Shown here: one piece after another, positions 16,601 to 22,951 of the stretch
Numbering within the stretch: the first letter of the stretch is position 1
Layout: every line of letters starts with the position of its first letter
From: a virus
IMG/VR virus record: IMGVR_UViG_3300028228_000165
Span: 1 to 29,477 of that record
DNA: 29,477 nucleotides
Strand: one strand, 5' to 3'
The notes under the pieces: model-generated
Told to the model about the DNA's origin: nothing
The model's input: only the letters and a program-made list of their open reading frames with translations
Database searches by the model: none
Program-made: the position numbers and the translations under genes

Positions 16601-16628
16601 ATTATACACTGTCAATCCTTTGAGTCAA
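16601..16628 (-). promoter_or_regulatory. Sigma70-type promoter
   Basis: On the - strand, TTGACT (16628-16623) and TATAAT (16606-16601) are separated by 16 bases. The -10 is a perfect consensus match and the -35 matches five of six. Transcription would start near 16594 and produce the structured leader and the Gam-like, SSB-like and HTH genes. The -35 overlaps the end of the helicase gene (stop at 16625). Confidence 0.8.
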
Positions 16629-18181
16629 GGACTTTCTATTTCTTGTTTGTAAAGTTCTACAAGGTCCATGTGCATGTCGATCTTTTGCCCCAACATAACG
16701 TACATCCGCTTCTCTACAGGCGACCCTTGCAGGTGGGTGACTGTAACCTTATTCTTCTGCCCTTGGCGGTGTGCACGCGAATTTGCTTGTAAATAAATCT
16801 CGGTGGAGCTTACTGGACCCCACCACACTACTTGGTCAGCGCGAGTCAACGTGATACCGTGCGCAGTCGCTTGCGGAACCATTAACAAGATACGCACGTT
16901 GTCTTCGGTTTGAAAGTCCTTAATAATCTCGGCTCGGTTCGGTGCTGATATTCCCCCGTGGATTGTGGCTGATGTATACCCTGCCGCACGAATCTTATCT
17001 TCCACCAACGTCAACGCGTGGCGATACGGTATAAACACCAATACCTTCTGGTCGGTTTGGTCGATCACATCCACCAGCGCCTTGAATCGGTTAGCCACAT
17101 CAAACTCCACCACGTCCCTATCGTCCGTATACACCGCCCCTTGTGAAATCTGCAGCAGCTTGTTCAGCATCGACGCGGCGTTCACTGCGGTAATCTCAGC
17201 GCCAGCGGCTAGTGCCACCATTTGCTGCTTAATGTTTGTGTAGTACTTACTCTGCTGGGGGGTCAATGGTACATCTCTAACCGAGTACAACAGGTCAGGC
17301 AGGTCTAGGCACTCTTCCTTAGTGAACCGAATCGCTGGCTGTAAGGCTTTATGTACGACGTCCTTGGAGTCCTGCTTTGGCACCCACTTGTACTGCGTAA
17401 TCTTAACCATGACTTGATCCCGAAACTTTCCATAGAACATCGGCACGGTGCTGGGGTTAACCAGCTTGGCCAGACCATACGCATCAAGCGGTGACTGAGA
17501 GGCCGGTGTGCCCGTCATAAGCCACAACCTAGTAGTTGGGTCCGTCAGCGCCGCGATCGACTTCCAGCGGTCTGTCTGCACGTTCTTAATGGCGTTGGCT
17601 TCGTCCACAATAATCAAATCAAACCCGCCCGCCTTCAACTCCTTCTCGACTACCTTCACACCGTCAAAGTTGATGATGACAAATTCGTAGTCCTTGCTGA
17701 GGACTGCCTTGCGTTGCTCCCTACTGCCCTGCGCAATAGCACATGAGCGGTGCATGACAATCTTGAACAAGTCTGAGCGCCACGCGGTATCCATAATAGA
17801 TACAGGGCAGACAACCAGTACCCGTTTGATTAGCCCCTTGTTCATCAGGTAGTCGGCAGCCCATGCCGCCGCAGCGGTCTTACCTGTACCCGCCTCGTTA
17901 AACACAAAGCAGCGGGGGTGCGTGGCTAAGAAAACCGCGGTGTCCCTCTGGTGATTGAACGGGGTGTACATACCGGGCCACTTGTACCGTCCCAGAATGG
18001 GATGAGGTACATCTTTGATGCCGAGGTTACGCAGAATCCGCATCTCGTCCAAGTCCCAATGAACCATGACTTTTGATACGCCATCGTTCTCGTCAAGGAT
18101 GTGGCTCTTAGGTATGAGCGCAGTGATTTGTGACGCCTTCCGTGTATTAAACACGAGCGCCCTGTCTTGCAGGATTTCCAT
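16625..18181 (-). CDS. SNF2-family (SF2) helicase
   Basis: A 518-residue protein with the motifs in order: FNHQ entry motif (about 75-78), Walker A EAGTGKT (K near 101), VLVVCPVS, Walker B VDEAN (about 192-196), LMTGTP, KVLVFIPYRH starting the second RecA-like domain, and SRAHRQGQKN as motif VI. This is the SNF2/DEAD-like ATPase core common in phages, used for DNA remodelling, branch migration or replication restart. DEAN replaces the more usual DEAH/DEGH. The ATG at 18181 follows GGTGG; in-frame codons further upstream (to 18247) run through a terminator hairpin and are rejected. It has no gene overlap upstream, unlike most neighbours. Confidence 0.9.
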   Translation of the reverse strand: MEILQDRALVFNTRKASQITALIPKSHILDENDGVSKVMVHWDLDEMRILRNLGIKDVPHPILGRYKWPGMYTPFNHQRDTAVFLATHPRCFVFNEAGTGKTAAAAWAADYLMNKGLIKRVLVVCPVSIMDTAWRSDLFKIVMHRSCAIAQGSREQRKAVLSKDYEFVIINFDGVKVVEKELKAGGFDLIIVDEANAIKNVQTDRWKSIAALTDPTTRLWLMTGTPASQSPLDAYGLAKLVNPSTVPMFYGKFRDQVMVKITQYKWVPKQDSKDVVHKALQPAIRFTKEECLDLPDLLYSVRDVPLTPQQSKYYTNIKQQMVALAAGAEITAVNAASMLNKLLQISQGAVYTDDRDVVEFDVANRFKALVDVIDQTDQKVLVFIPYRHALTLVEDKIRAAGYTSATIHGGISAPNRAEIIKDFQTEDNVRILLMVPQATAHGITLTRADQVVWWGPVSSTEIYLQANSRAHRQGQKNKVTVTHLQGSPVEKRMYVMLGQKIDMHMDLVELYKQEIESP

Positions 18182-18205
18182 ATACCACCAATATAACAAA
18201 CACAC

Positions 18206-18234
18206 AAAAAGGGCCCGGAAGCGAACTTCCGGGC
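18206..18234 (-). terminator. Intrinsic terminator or attenuator before the helicase gene
   Basis: A perfect 9-bp stem (18213-18221 with 18226-18234) with a UUCG loop in the - strand RNA, followed by CC and TTTTT. It lies 25 bases upstream of the helicase ATG and after the HNH gene. No promoter is visible between the hairpin and the ATG, so the helicase message must come from read-through or processing. Confidence 0.75.
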
Positions 18235-18257
18235 TAAATTCCAACAAGGATAGAACC

Positions 18258-18276
18258 GTCGGCGGAGAAGGCCGAC
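18258..18276 (-). repeat. Short inverted repeat downstream of the HNH gene
   Basis: GTCGGC (18258-18263) and GCCGAC (18271-18276) form a perfect 6-bp stem with a 7-base loop. It lies 24 bases from the terminator-like hairpin in the same 126-base gap (18182-18307). No T-run follows on either strand. It may be part of a tandem attenuator or a protein-binding site. Nothing else is seen in this gap apart from the helicase ribosome-binding site. Confidence 0.4.
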
Positions 18277-18307
18277 AACTAATCTTACCCTACCTATCGC
18301 CGCAGCG

Positions 18308-18580
18308 TTAGGATTTTTTAGTTTTAATCGCCCCTGTTTTGGTACGGGGGAAACTCCGATTGACAGTCTTACTTACAGCGCGTAGGTTACTCGCGGCGGT
18401 GGAGCCGCCCTTAGACAACGGCTTCTTATGGTCTACGTCCATGCCGTCTCCCTTGGAGACTCGGCCTTCCTTCGTCAACTGACTGCGGGCAGCGTTTCGC
18501 TTAGCGCGATTCTTCTTCTGGTCCGGTGTGCCTTGGTACTTGTCGTACTCGGCACGGTAGTCTCTTTTAGCATTAGCCAT
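18308..18580 (-). CDS. Small HNH endonuclease
   Basis: A 90-residue protein. The core is MDVDHKKPLSKGGSTAASNL followed by RAVSKTVNRS, matching the HNH pattern in which the first His comes after Asp and the Ser-Lys-Gly-Gly loop leads to an Asn; the last position is Asn rather than His. The N-terminus is Lys/Arg-rich and helical, suited to DNA binding. The ATG at 18580 overlaps the previous stop by eight bases and has only a weak ribosome-binding site; TTG at 18598 is a less likely alternative start. Small HNH proteins in phages can assist packaging or act as homing or recombination nucleases; here it stands among replication genes. Confidence 0.8.
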   Translation of the reverse strand: MANAKRDYRAEYDKYQGTPDQKKNRAKRNAARSQLTKEGRVSKGDGMDVDHKKPLSKGGSTAASNLRAVSKTVNRSFPRTKTGAIKTKKS

Positions 18581-19232
18581 GGTTTTCACAAGATTCAACT
18601 GGGCAAAATTTGCACAGCGCGGAGGAGCGAGGATTCCATACCCCGTGCGTCAATGCTGCGTTGATACCGTCCGCTCTGCCTGCCCACTTTGACAGAATCT
18701 CAGGTAGTTCTGCCCTAGTGTACTTGGCTTTAATGACATCGCCAACTACCAGAAACAGCAGTGCCCCCTTGACAACTTGGACTTCCGGGTGGTGCACAAA
18801 CGTCATGGCCGCCATCAACTCCAACTGCCCCTTGTCTGCATACTTGCTTGACTTCCCGGTCTTGTAATCCACAACAAAAGCGGTCTCCTTAGCATCATCT
18901 ACCAACAGGTAGTCTGGGACACCTCGGAACCACGCATCAGCCGCAAAGAAGTCTGTGGGGCGAAAGTTAGCGGTAATAGCCATCTTGCGTTCGCAGTACA
19001 CGATTCCTTCCATATGAGCCAGCGGCTCGGCAAACTTCTGGAACTGTGCGAACTTGGGGGGTATCGCTACCCCGTCCTGCACGTAGTCCTCGAGTGCTTT
19101 GTGTACGGCAGTACCGTACAGCGTAGCGTCAGTGTCTTTCGATTTAAACTGTTTGAGAATCCGAACCGTATGAAACCTGCGAGGGCAGCCCTCAAAATCT
19201 TTGATTGAGGAATACGAGTGCACGAGTGCCAT
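18573..19232 (-). CDS. Cas4/RecB-like PD-(D/E)XK nuclease
   Basis: A 219-residue protein with the full pattern of the Cas4/AddB nuclease group. Motifs are SYSSIKDFEGCPRRF at the N-terminus, H44 in YGTAVHKALE, D107 in VPDYLLVD, D122 and K124 in VVDYKTGK, and Q136. Cys16, Cys207, Cys210 and Cys215 (LCKFCPVESC) are positioned for a 4Fe-4S cluster. Such phage enzymes resect DNA ends during recombination or replication. It is not near any CRISPR array. It follows the polymerase gene by 39 bases and overlaps the HNH gene. The AT-rich gap before it contains TATACT but no matching -35. Confidence 0.88.
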   Translation of the reverse strand: MALVHSYSSIKDFEGCPRRFHTVRILKQFKSKDTDATLYGTAVHKALEDYVQDGVAIPPKFAQFQKFAEPLAHMEGIVYCERKMAITANFRPTDFFAADAWFRGVPDYLLVDDAKETAFVVDYKTGKSSKYADKGQLELMAAMTFVHHPEVQVVKGALLFLVVGDVIKAKYTRAELPEILSKWAGRADGINAALTHGVWNPRSSALCKFCPVESCENHG

Positions 19233-19271
19233 AGAAACAACCTGTAGTTCTTTGAGTTTTATAGTATAACG

Positions 19272-21122
19272 CTATCCACCGTAGCTATCCCCTACATCTG
19301 ATTCACACCCAAGGGGTAATCCTTTGGCCCAGCTTGGCTGCCACGACATGCACGTCTCAATGTGCGCCTTCGCTTCTTCCTCCTCCTCGCGCTTAGCCAG
19401 CGCCCCCACCGAGTCGTGTACGGTTAACGCCACCTTATACCGCTGAGCAACACGCAGCATCTGCTCGGCCACTACGCAACGGGCTACTGCTTGGGTAAAG
19501 TTTTCCACGATTTTCCCGCCGTATATGTACGTCTTGATACCCTTGGACATATACGTCCACTGGTCGCGTCCTTTCTCCTCGTCAAACGCCTTCGCTAGAC
19601 CCGGGTACTGGACAAATAGCCCACTAGGCAACGTCAGTCCTGAGCCCGGCACCGCATTGATAACGCCCGGTACATCAACCTGAAACGTCTGCCCCATGCG
19701 TAGCGCCTCCAACGCCTCGTCCGCTTTGTACCATAACTCTTTTATGCGAAAGTTCGATGCGCGGTATGTATCAATCATGCGCTTGGCTTCTTCTAACTCG
19801 ACCGTAACCCCCGCCTGCGTCTTCAAGAACGCCTGTAGCTTGTGATGCCCAACGCCAAAACCGGCACCGAGAATAACCACCTTGCCTACCTGACGCTGCT
19901 GCGTATCTATCTTCTCCCGTGGAGTGTCGTAGATTGCCTCAGCCATAATTTTGTACACGTCTTCCTTGTTAGTAAACGCCTCAATCAAGTCTGTCTGGCC
20001 AGCTAGCCACGCCAAGGTACGAGCTTCAATCTGAGCCGAGTCGCAGTCAATAAATACATAGCCTTCGGGCGCTCTGATCGCCTGCTTAATCTTCTTCGCG
20101 TTAGCCCCACGGCTCGGCAGGTTCTGCAGGTTTATCTTATCCTGACCCGACCACCGCCCGGTGTGCGCACCGTAGTACCGCAATGGAACTGGGAACGCGC
20201 CTCGGTCAGCCATATCAATAAATCGCTTGGTACGTGTCTCCTCAATGGTGGACTTGTTACCTAAACGTGCCGCAACAAGGGACTGAATACGGTCATCCTC
20301 ATGCTCCGTCAACGCCTGAAACTCCTCGTCTGTCTTGGCGAACGCGTATGTTTGCTTACCTGTGGTCGGGCTGGTTTTCATTGGCGGCTCTACACCGTAG
20401 TTCTCCAGCAGTGTTGCAAACTTCGGGTTGGACATGAGCAACTTCTTAACGTCCTCGTCCTCATCCGCTTTCAGGATTCTACGCACACTATCCAGTAGCA
20501 ATTCCTTGCGCGCCAGCACGTCATCGTAGTGGTCTATCAAGTGCTCCTTATCTAACACCAACGCAGGTTCTGTAAACATACGCAGGGTTAAGTCGATGAG
20601 CTTTAGCTCCTTCTTGGGGAACCCCATCTCCATGTAGATGTTGAACAAGCCATACGTCAGCGACACATCATTGCAGCAGTAGGAACCGTACCTCGCCAGC
20701 TCCTTCGCAGTGAAGTCATCATAGTGTTTACCCAGCGCGTTCAGAACCTCGTCGCCTTTTACCCCGATACGAAACCGCTCTGCCTGTTTAGCTAGTGAGT
20801 GCGCCCGCTCATGTGGGTACAACGCGCGAGACATACCCAGTGTGTCCGCCCATGCCATCGGCTTGATGCCGTAACGCCACGCCATGATTGCCCCATCGAA
20901 CGCGGTGTTCTGCGCCACGACCATCGCATCAGACCAATCAATACTGGCAAGGTGGGCGGCTACTTCATGCTTGGGGAACCATACTGGCGGCTCGTTGTTA
21001 ATCTGTGTCGCTACCCCAATCGTCTCGAACTGGGAAGAGCGTACGTACTCTTCGGTTGTTAATTTGGTGAGACTAAACTGTCGGTCGTAGTACGTCTCAA
21101 AGTCAATCGTTATTAGCTTCAT
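19272..21122 (-). CDS. Family A DNA polymerase with 3'-5' exonuclease
   Basis: A 616-residue replicative polymerase. The N-terminal exonuclease has TIDFET (D7, E9), QNTAFDG (D76) and YGSYCCND (D152), so proofreading looks intact. There is no 5'-3' exonuclease domain, as usual for phage enzymes. Polymerase motif A is FIDCDSAQIEAR (catalytic D361), motif B is RQVGKVVILGAGFG (R410, K414), and motif C is VHDSVG (D570). In motif B the residue matching E. coli Phe762 is Leu418, and in motif C Ser571 replaces the common Glu. The ATG at 21122 overlaps the VRR-NUC gene by 20 bases with GAGAAG upstream, so the two are coupled. It would replicate the phage genome with the AEP primase-helicase. Confidence 0.95.
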   Translation of the reverse strand: MKLITIDFETYYDRQFSLTKLTTEEYVRSSQFETIGVATQINNEPPVWFPKHEVAAHLASIDWSDAMVVAQNTAFDGAIMAWRYGIKPMAWADTLGMSRALYPHERAHSLAKQAERFRIGVKGDEVLNALGKHYDDFTAKELARYGSYCCNDVSLTYGLFNIYMEMGFPKKELKLIDLTLRMFTEPALVLDKEHLIDHYDDVLARKELLLDSVRRILKADEDEDVKKLLMSNPKFATLLENYGVEPPMKTSPTTGKQTYAFAKTDEEFQALTEHEDDRIQSLVAARLGNKSTIEETRTKRFIDMADRGAFPVPLRYYGAHTGRWSGQDKINLQNLPSRGANAKKIKQAIRAPEGYVFIDCDSAQIEARTLAWLAGQTDLIEAFTNKEDVYKIMAEAIYDTPREKIDTQQRQVGKVVILGAGFGVGHHKLQAFLKTQAGVTVELEEAKRMIDTYRASNFRIKELWYKADEALEALRMGQTFQVDVPGVINAVPGSGLTLPSGLFVQYPGLAKAFDEEKGRDQWTYMSKGIKTYIYGGKIVENFTQAVARCVVAEQMLRVAQRYKVALTVHDSVGALAKREEEEEAKAHIETCMSWQPSWAKGLPLGCESDVGDSYGG

Positions 21123-21453
21123 CTAGAATCTTCTCGTAAGGGTGATAGTTGTGCACAGCGTTATGGATGTCAGCGAGGCACGTGTGCAGGTAGTCAAGGT
21201 TCTTCTCGTTAATAACGAGGGCCAAGCCGCCAGCCTTATCAATCTTTCGCAGGCTGAGTACTTGGATACCTGTTGGTTTGTTGTAGCCAGCTTTCGCCTC
21301 GATTCCAATGAACCGTCCATCAAGGCAGGCGAGTATATCTGGGGTTCCGTTTGCTGCGTACATACCACCGATGTAGTTTACGGCGTATGCGCCAGCGTCT
21401 TTAAGCGCTTTGTGTATCTTCGCTTTTACTTTGGCTTCGGGTGTTGCGGCCAT
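21103..21453 (-). CDS. VRR-NUC domain nuclease
   Basis: A 116-residue stand-alone VRR-NUC protein, a branch of the PD-(D/E)XK nucleases. Visible motifs are an N-terminal Glu (E6) in PEAKVKAKIHKAL, GTPDILACLDG with D39, FIGIEAKAG with E52 and K54, and Q64 in the following helix. Such proteins cut branched or Holliday-type DNA in phages. The ATG follows AAAGGAGAACTC. It begins the polymerase block and is preceded by a 157-base gap (21454-21610) with several inverted repeats, the likely control site for this gene and the polymerase. Confidence 0.88.
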   Translation of the reverse strand: MAATPEAKVKAKIHKALKDAGAYAVNYIGGMYAANGTPDILACLDGRFIGIEAKAGYNKPTGIQVLSLRKIDKAGGLALVINEKNLDYLHTCLADIHNAVHNYHPYEKILDEANND

Positions 21454-21471
21454 GAGTTCTCCTTTGTTAGG

Positions 21472-21507
21472 GGTGGGGGGATATGTAGATTCGGTGCCCC
21501 CCTCACC
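21472..21507 (-). promoter_or_regulatory. GC-rich hairpin next to the VRR-NUC ribosome-binding site
   Basis: In the - strand RNA, GGU plus GGGGGG (21507-21505 and 21502-21497) can pair with CCCCCC plus ACC (21480-21472), with a two-base bulge and a 16-base loop. The AAGGAG of the VRR-NUC gene is about 10 bases further on. There is no T-run, so it is not a terminator. It may regulate translation or protect the message. Confidence 0.5.
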
Positions 21508-21521
21508 GTGTGGAGAATGGA

Positions 21522-21559
21522 GCTACTTGCAAAGATCACTGTCTATGTGGACAAGTAGC
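21522..21559 (-). repeat. Inverted repeats in the gap between DUF3310 and VRR-NUC genes
   Basis: GCTACTTG (21522-21529) and CAAGTAGC (21552-21559) form a perfect 8-bp inverted repeat with a 22-base loop. Within that loop, GTCTATGTGG (21541-21550) is also a perfect 10-bp complement of CCACATAGAC at 21614-21623, inside the end of the DUF3310 gene. The two pairings exclude each other, as in an alternative-fold switch. No promoter was recognised in this gap, and no short gene longer than nine codons. Confidence 0.45.
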
Positions 21560-21610
21560 ACCCCCAAAACATGTTCGCATCTACAAGGCTTGCATGCGTT
21601 GGGCAGATTT

Positions 21611-21868
21611 TCACCACATAGACTGAACCTCTTCTAACTTTTGCATGTAGTGTTTGGTCTTGCCTGCATCGTCTGTGCCTGCCTTACGTCCGGCGCGCAG
21701 GCTGTACTTGATGATGTTGCCCTTTAGGAACCCAACGAATTCGTCGTGCGTCAGCACCGCTTCCATTACAGCCCACGGCTGTACCGCCATCTCTGTGTAG
21801 TGCGAACCGCCGTGCTGTATATCATCGGCGCCACGGTATAAGGCGTCAGTAAGAATCTTTGTCGTCAT
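21611..21868 (-). CDS. DUF3310 protein, related to the C-terminal part of T7 gp1.7
   Basis: An 85-residue protein with the DUF3310 pattern: HGGSHYTEMAVQPWAVMEAV, then a helix leading to FLKGNIIKYSLRAGRK, a gap, and KTKHYMQKLEE. The same core is present in T7 gp1.7, a nucleotide kinase, but the family's activity in short proteins is not settled, so I infer only a link to nucleotide metabolism. The ATG at 21868 has GGAG seven bases upstream; the in-frame Met at 21904 lies deep in the previous gene and has no such site. It overlaps the preceding 48-residue gene by 23 bases. Confidence 0.8.
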   Translation of the reverse strand: MTTKILTDALYRGADDIQHGGSHYTEMAVQPWAVMEAVLTHDEFVGFLKGNIIKYSLRAGRKAGTDDAGKTKHYMQKLEEVQSMW

Positions 21869-21992
21869 GGGGGGTCTCCGGTTTGTGTGGGGTGGGTAGC
21901 GCAAGGACGCTCATTAAGGCTCGTCGCAAGATGCCGTTTTCTTCCCTTAATTCCGCTACCAAAAAATCAAGCTCGCGTTCTGTTTCAGTCAT
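21846..21992 (-). CDS. 48-residue hypothetical protein, leucine-zipper-like
   Basis: Starts at ATG 21992 after GAGG, overlapping the previous gene by eight bases. Residues 1-32 are a charged amphipathic helix (ELDFLVAELREENGILRRAL) with Leu at heptad-like spacing, so it may dimerise as a short coiled coil. The C-terminus is Pro/His/Asp-rich and probably disordered. I do not recognise it. An earlier in-frame Met at 22031 is inside the upstream gene and lacks a ribosome-binding site. Its end overlaps the DUF3310 gene start. Confidence 0.55.
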   Translation of the reverse strand: MTETERELDFLVAELREENGILRRALMSVLALPTPHKPETPHDDKDSY

Positions 21993-22227
21993 CGTCGTCG
22001 TCCTCATCGCAGTACATATCTTCGAACTCAAGGTATATAGAGGTCAAAGCGCATATGACGCTCGCCATCTCTAAATTTTCGCGCATGGCAACGTGCGCCA
22101 ATGCGGTAAGGAGGACGTTCACCTGCTCATCACCCGCTCCCGACACACCCAACGTGAGGGTGATCTTGCGGTGTGCTGACTCCCTAGCAGCGGGTGTTAC
22201 GTTTAGCTCGCGGCGGTGTCCGCTCAT
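21985..22227 (-). CDS. 80-residue hypothetical protein with acidic tail
   Basis: Starts at ATG 22227 with AAAGGG five bases upstream. The first 30 residues are basic and form strands (HRKITLTLGVSGAGDEQ); residues 33-67 form helices (VNVLLTALAHVAMRENLEMA); the end is DEDDDDD. The acidic tail could bind basic proteins or mimic DNA, but nothing in the sequence shows a partner. It follows the 30-residue membrane peptide by nine bases. No family recognised. Confidence 0.65.
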   Translation of the reverse strand: MSGHRRELNVTPAARESAHRKITLTLGVSGAGDEQVNVLLTALAHVAMRENLEMASVICALTSIYLEFEDMYCDEDDDDD

Positions 22228-22236
22228 ATAAACCCT

Positions 22237-22329
22237 TTAGTGTGTAGCCAAGGCCCACAGGAACCCTGTGGTGGCTGAAATAATCATAACCGCAATTAGC
22301 GTCAATCCGAGTCTATATACGTCAATCAT
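22237..22329 (-). CDS. 30-residue single-span membrane peptide
   Basis: ATG at 22329 is fused to the previous stop as ATGA, with AAGGAG at ideal spacing, the strongest type of start in this region. The peptide is MIDVYRLG, then a continuous hydrophobic stretch (LTLIAVMIISATTGFLWALA), then Thr-His. This is one transmembrane helix with almost no soluble part. It lies two genes downstream of the endolysin, so it could be a holin-like or lysis-accessory peptide, or simply an inner-membrane microprotein. Its length is below common gene-calling cut-offs. The role is inference; the start signal is visible. Confidence 0.6.
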   Translation of the reverse strand: MIDVYRLGLTLIAVMIISATTGFLWALATH

Positions 22330-22511
22330 GTGTTCTTCTCCTTTGGGGGTACGGGGGTCTGCGGCTTCATAGCGTCTGCATACCCACGCTCATACTCTTT
22401 GCGTAGCAGTTCTTCGGGCTCCCACGGTAAGGGCGTACCCGCGTGTTTGTATGCTTCGGCACGCCACATGGACGCGCTCAGTTTGTATCGTTCGCAGTCG
22501 TTGCAAGTCAT
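22326..22511 (-). CDS. 61-residue hypothetical protein
   Basis: Starts at ATG 22511, overlapping the endolysin stop as ATGA, with AGGAGAAAGAA upstream. The N-terminus has TCNDCERYK, a single Cys-x-x-Cys that could be half of a metal site. The middle is helical and rich in Tyr, Glu and Arg (LLRKEYERGYADAMK). The C-terminus is Pro-rich and ends PPKEKNT, where the final residues are encoded by the ribosome-binding site of the next gene. Not recognised; probably an accessory phage protein. Confidence 0.7.
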   Translation of the reverse strand: MTCNDCERYKLSASMWRAEAYKHAGTPLPWEPEELLRKEYERGYADAMKPQTPVPPKEKNT

Positions 22512-22951
22512 TTCTTTCTCCTGTGATATTTATAAAAAACATGAAACCCAATTACTTCAGTCATTTCCAACCTGCCCGCCCACTGCGGGTAAACAGCTAT
22601 TGTGTGGTAGTGCGTTGACTTTCTCGTGTTGTCCTTTAGCCTTCCCGCCATTGCCTTGGCCACAACTCTTTGCACCTTCTGCGTGTATGCCACCAGCCTT
22701 GGGTTTCTAGCCCTGTAATCGTTGGCCCAACTGAATTGCTTTTTTTGGTACACAACCCTGCAGATTGAATTAGGCCAGCGCTTACTTGCGACCCTGTTTA
22801 AGACAACGTTAGCTACCGCCCTAATACCCGCCAGACTTTCGCCACGTGCTTCGTAGTGCAGATTGTCAGCCAAGCATTTTGCCTGCTTACTGTACGGCAC
22901 GGCCATTACTGATGTTGGTAGCATCAACAAAGCCAGTAGTAACTTAAACAC
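22508..22951 (-). CDS. SleB-like cell wall hydrolase (endolysin) with signal peptide
   Basis: A 147-residue protein with the Hydrolase_2/SleB pattern: CLADNLHYEARGESLAGIRA with the catalytic Glu near residue 34, VANVVLNRV, then FSWANDYRARNP and THYHT near the end. It cleaves peptidoglycan and would lyse the host. The GTG at 22951 is chosen because the resulting N-terminus, FKLLLALLMLPTSVMA, is a good signal peptide ending in an Ala-x-Ala-like site; an AGAGG lies very close, so initiation may rely on coupling with the upstream gene (8-base overlap). Secretion by the host Sec system would make a holin less critical. An endolysin in the small-gene operon, not the late operon, is notable. Confidence 0.8.
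   Translation of the reverse strand: MFKLLLALLMLPTSVMAVPYSKQAKCLADNLHYEARGESLAGIRAVANVVLNRVASKRWPNSICRVVYQKKQFSWANDYRARNPRLVAYTQKVQRVVAKAMAGRLKDNTRKSTHYHTIAVYPQWAGRLEMTEVIGFHVFYKYHRRKK

Noticed and set aside
18573-19232. Cas4-like gene as a sign of a CRISPR system
   Set aside because: No repeat-spacer array or other cas gene is present. Phages often carry such nucleases for recombination.
19233-19271. TATACT / TATAAA sequence before the Cas4-like gene as a promoter
   Set aside because: No -35-like hexamer at the right distance; the gap is simply AT-rich.
22269-22305. Possible promoter TTGACG inside the 30-residue gene
   Set aside because: No convincing -10 at 16-18 bases; the best candidate matches only about half of the consensus.
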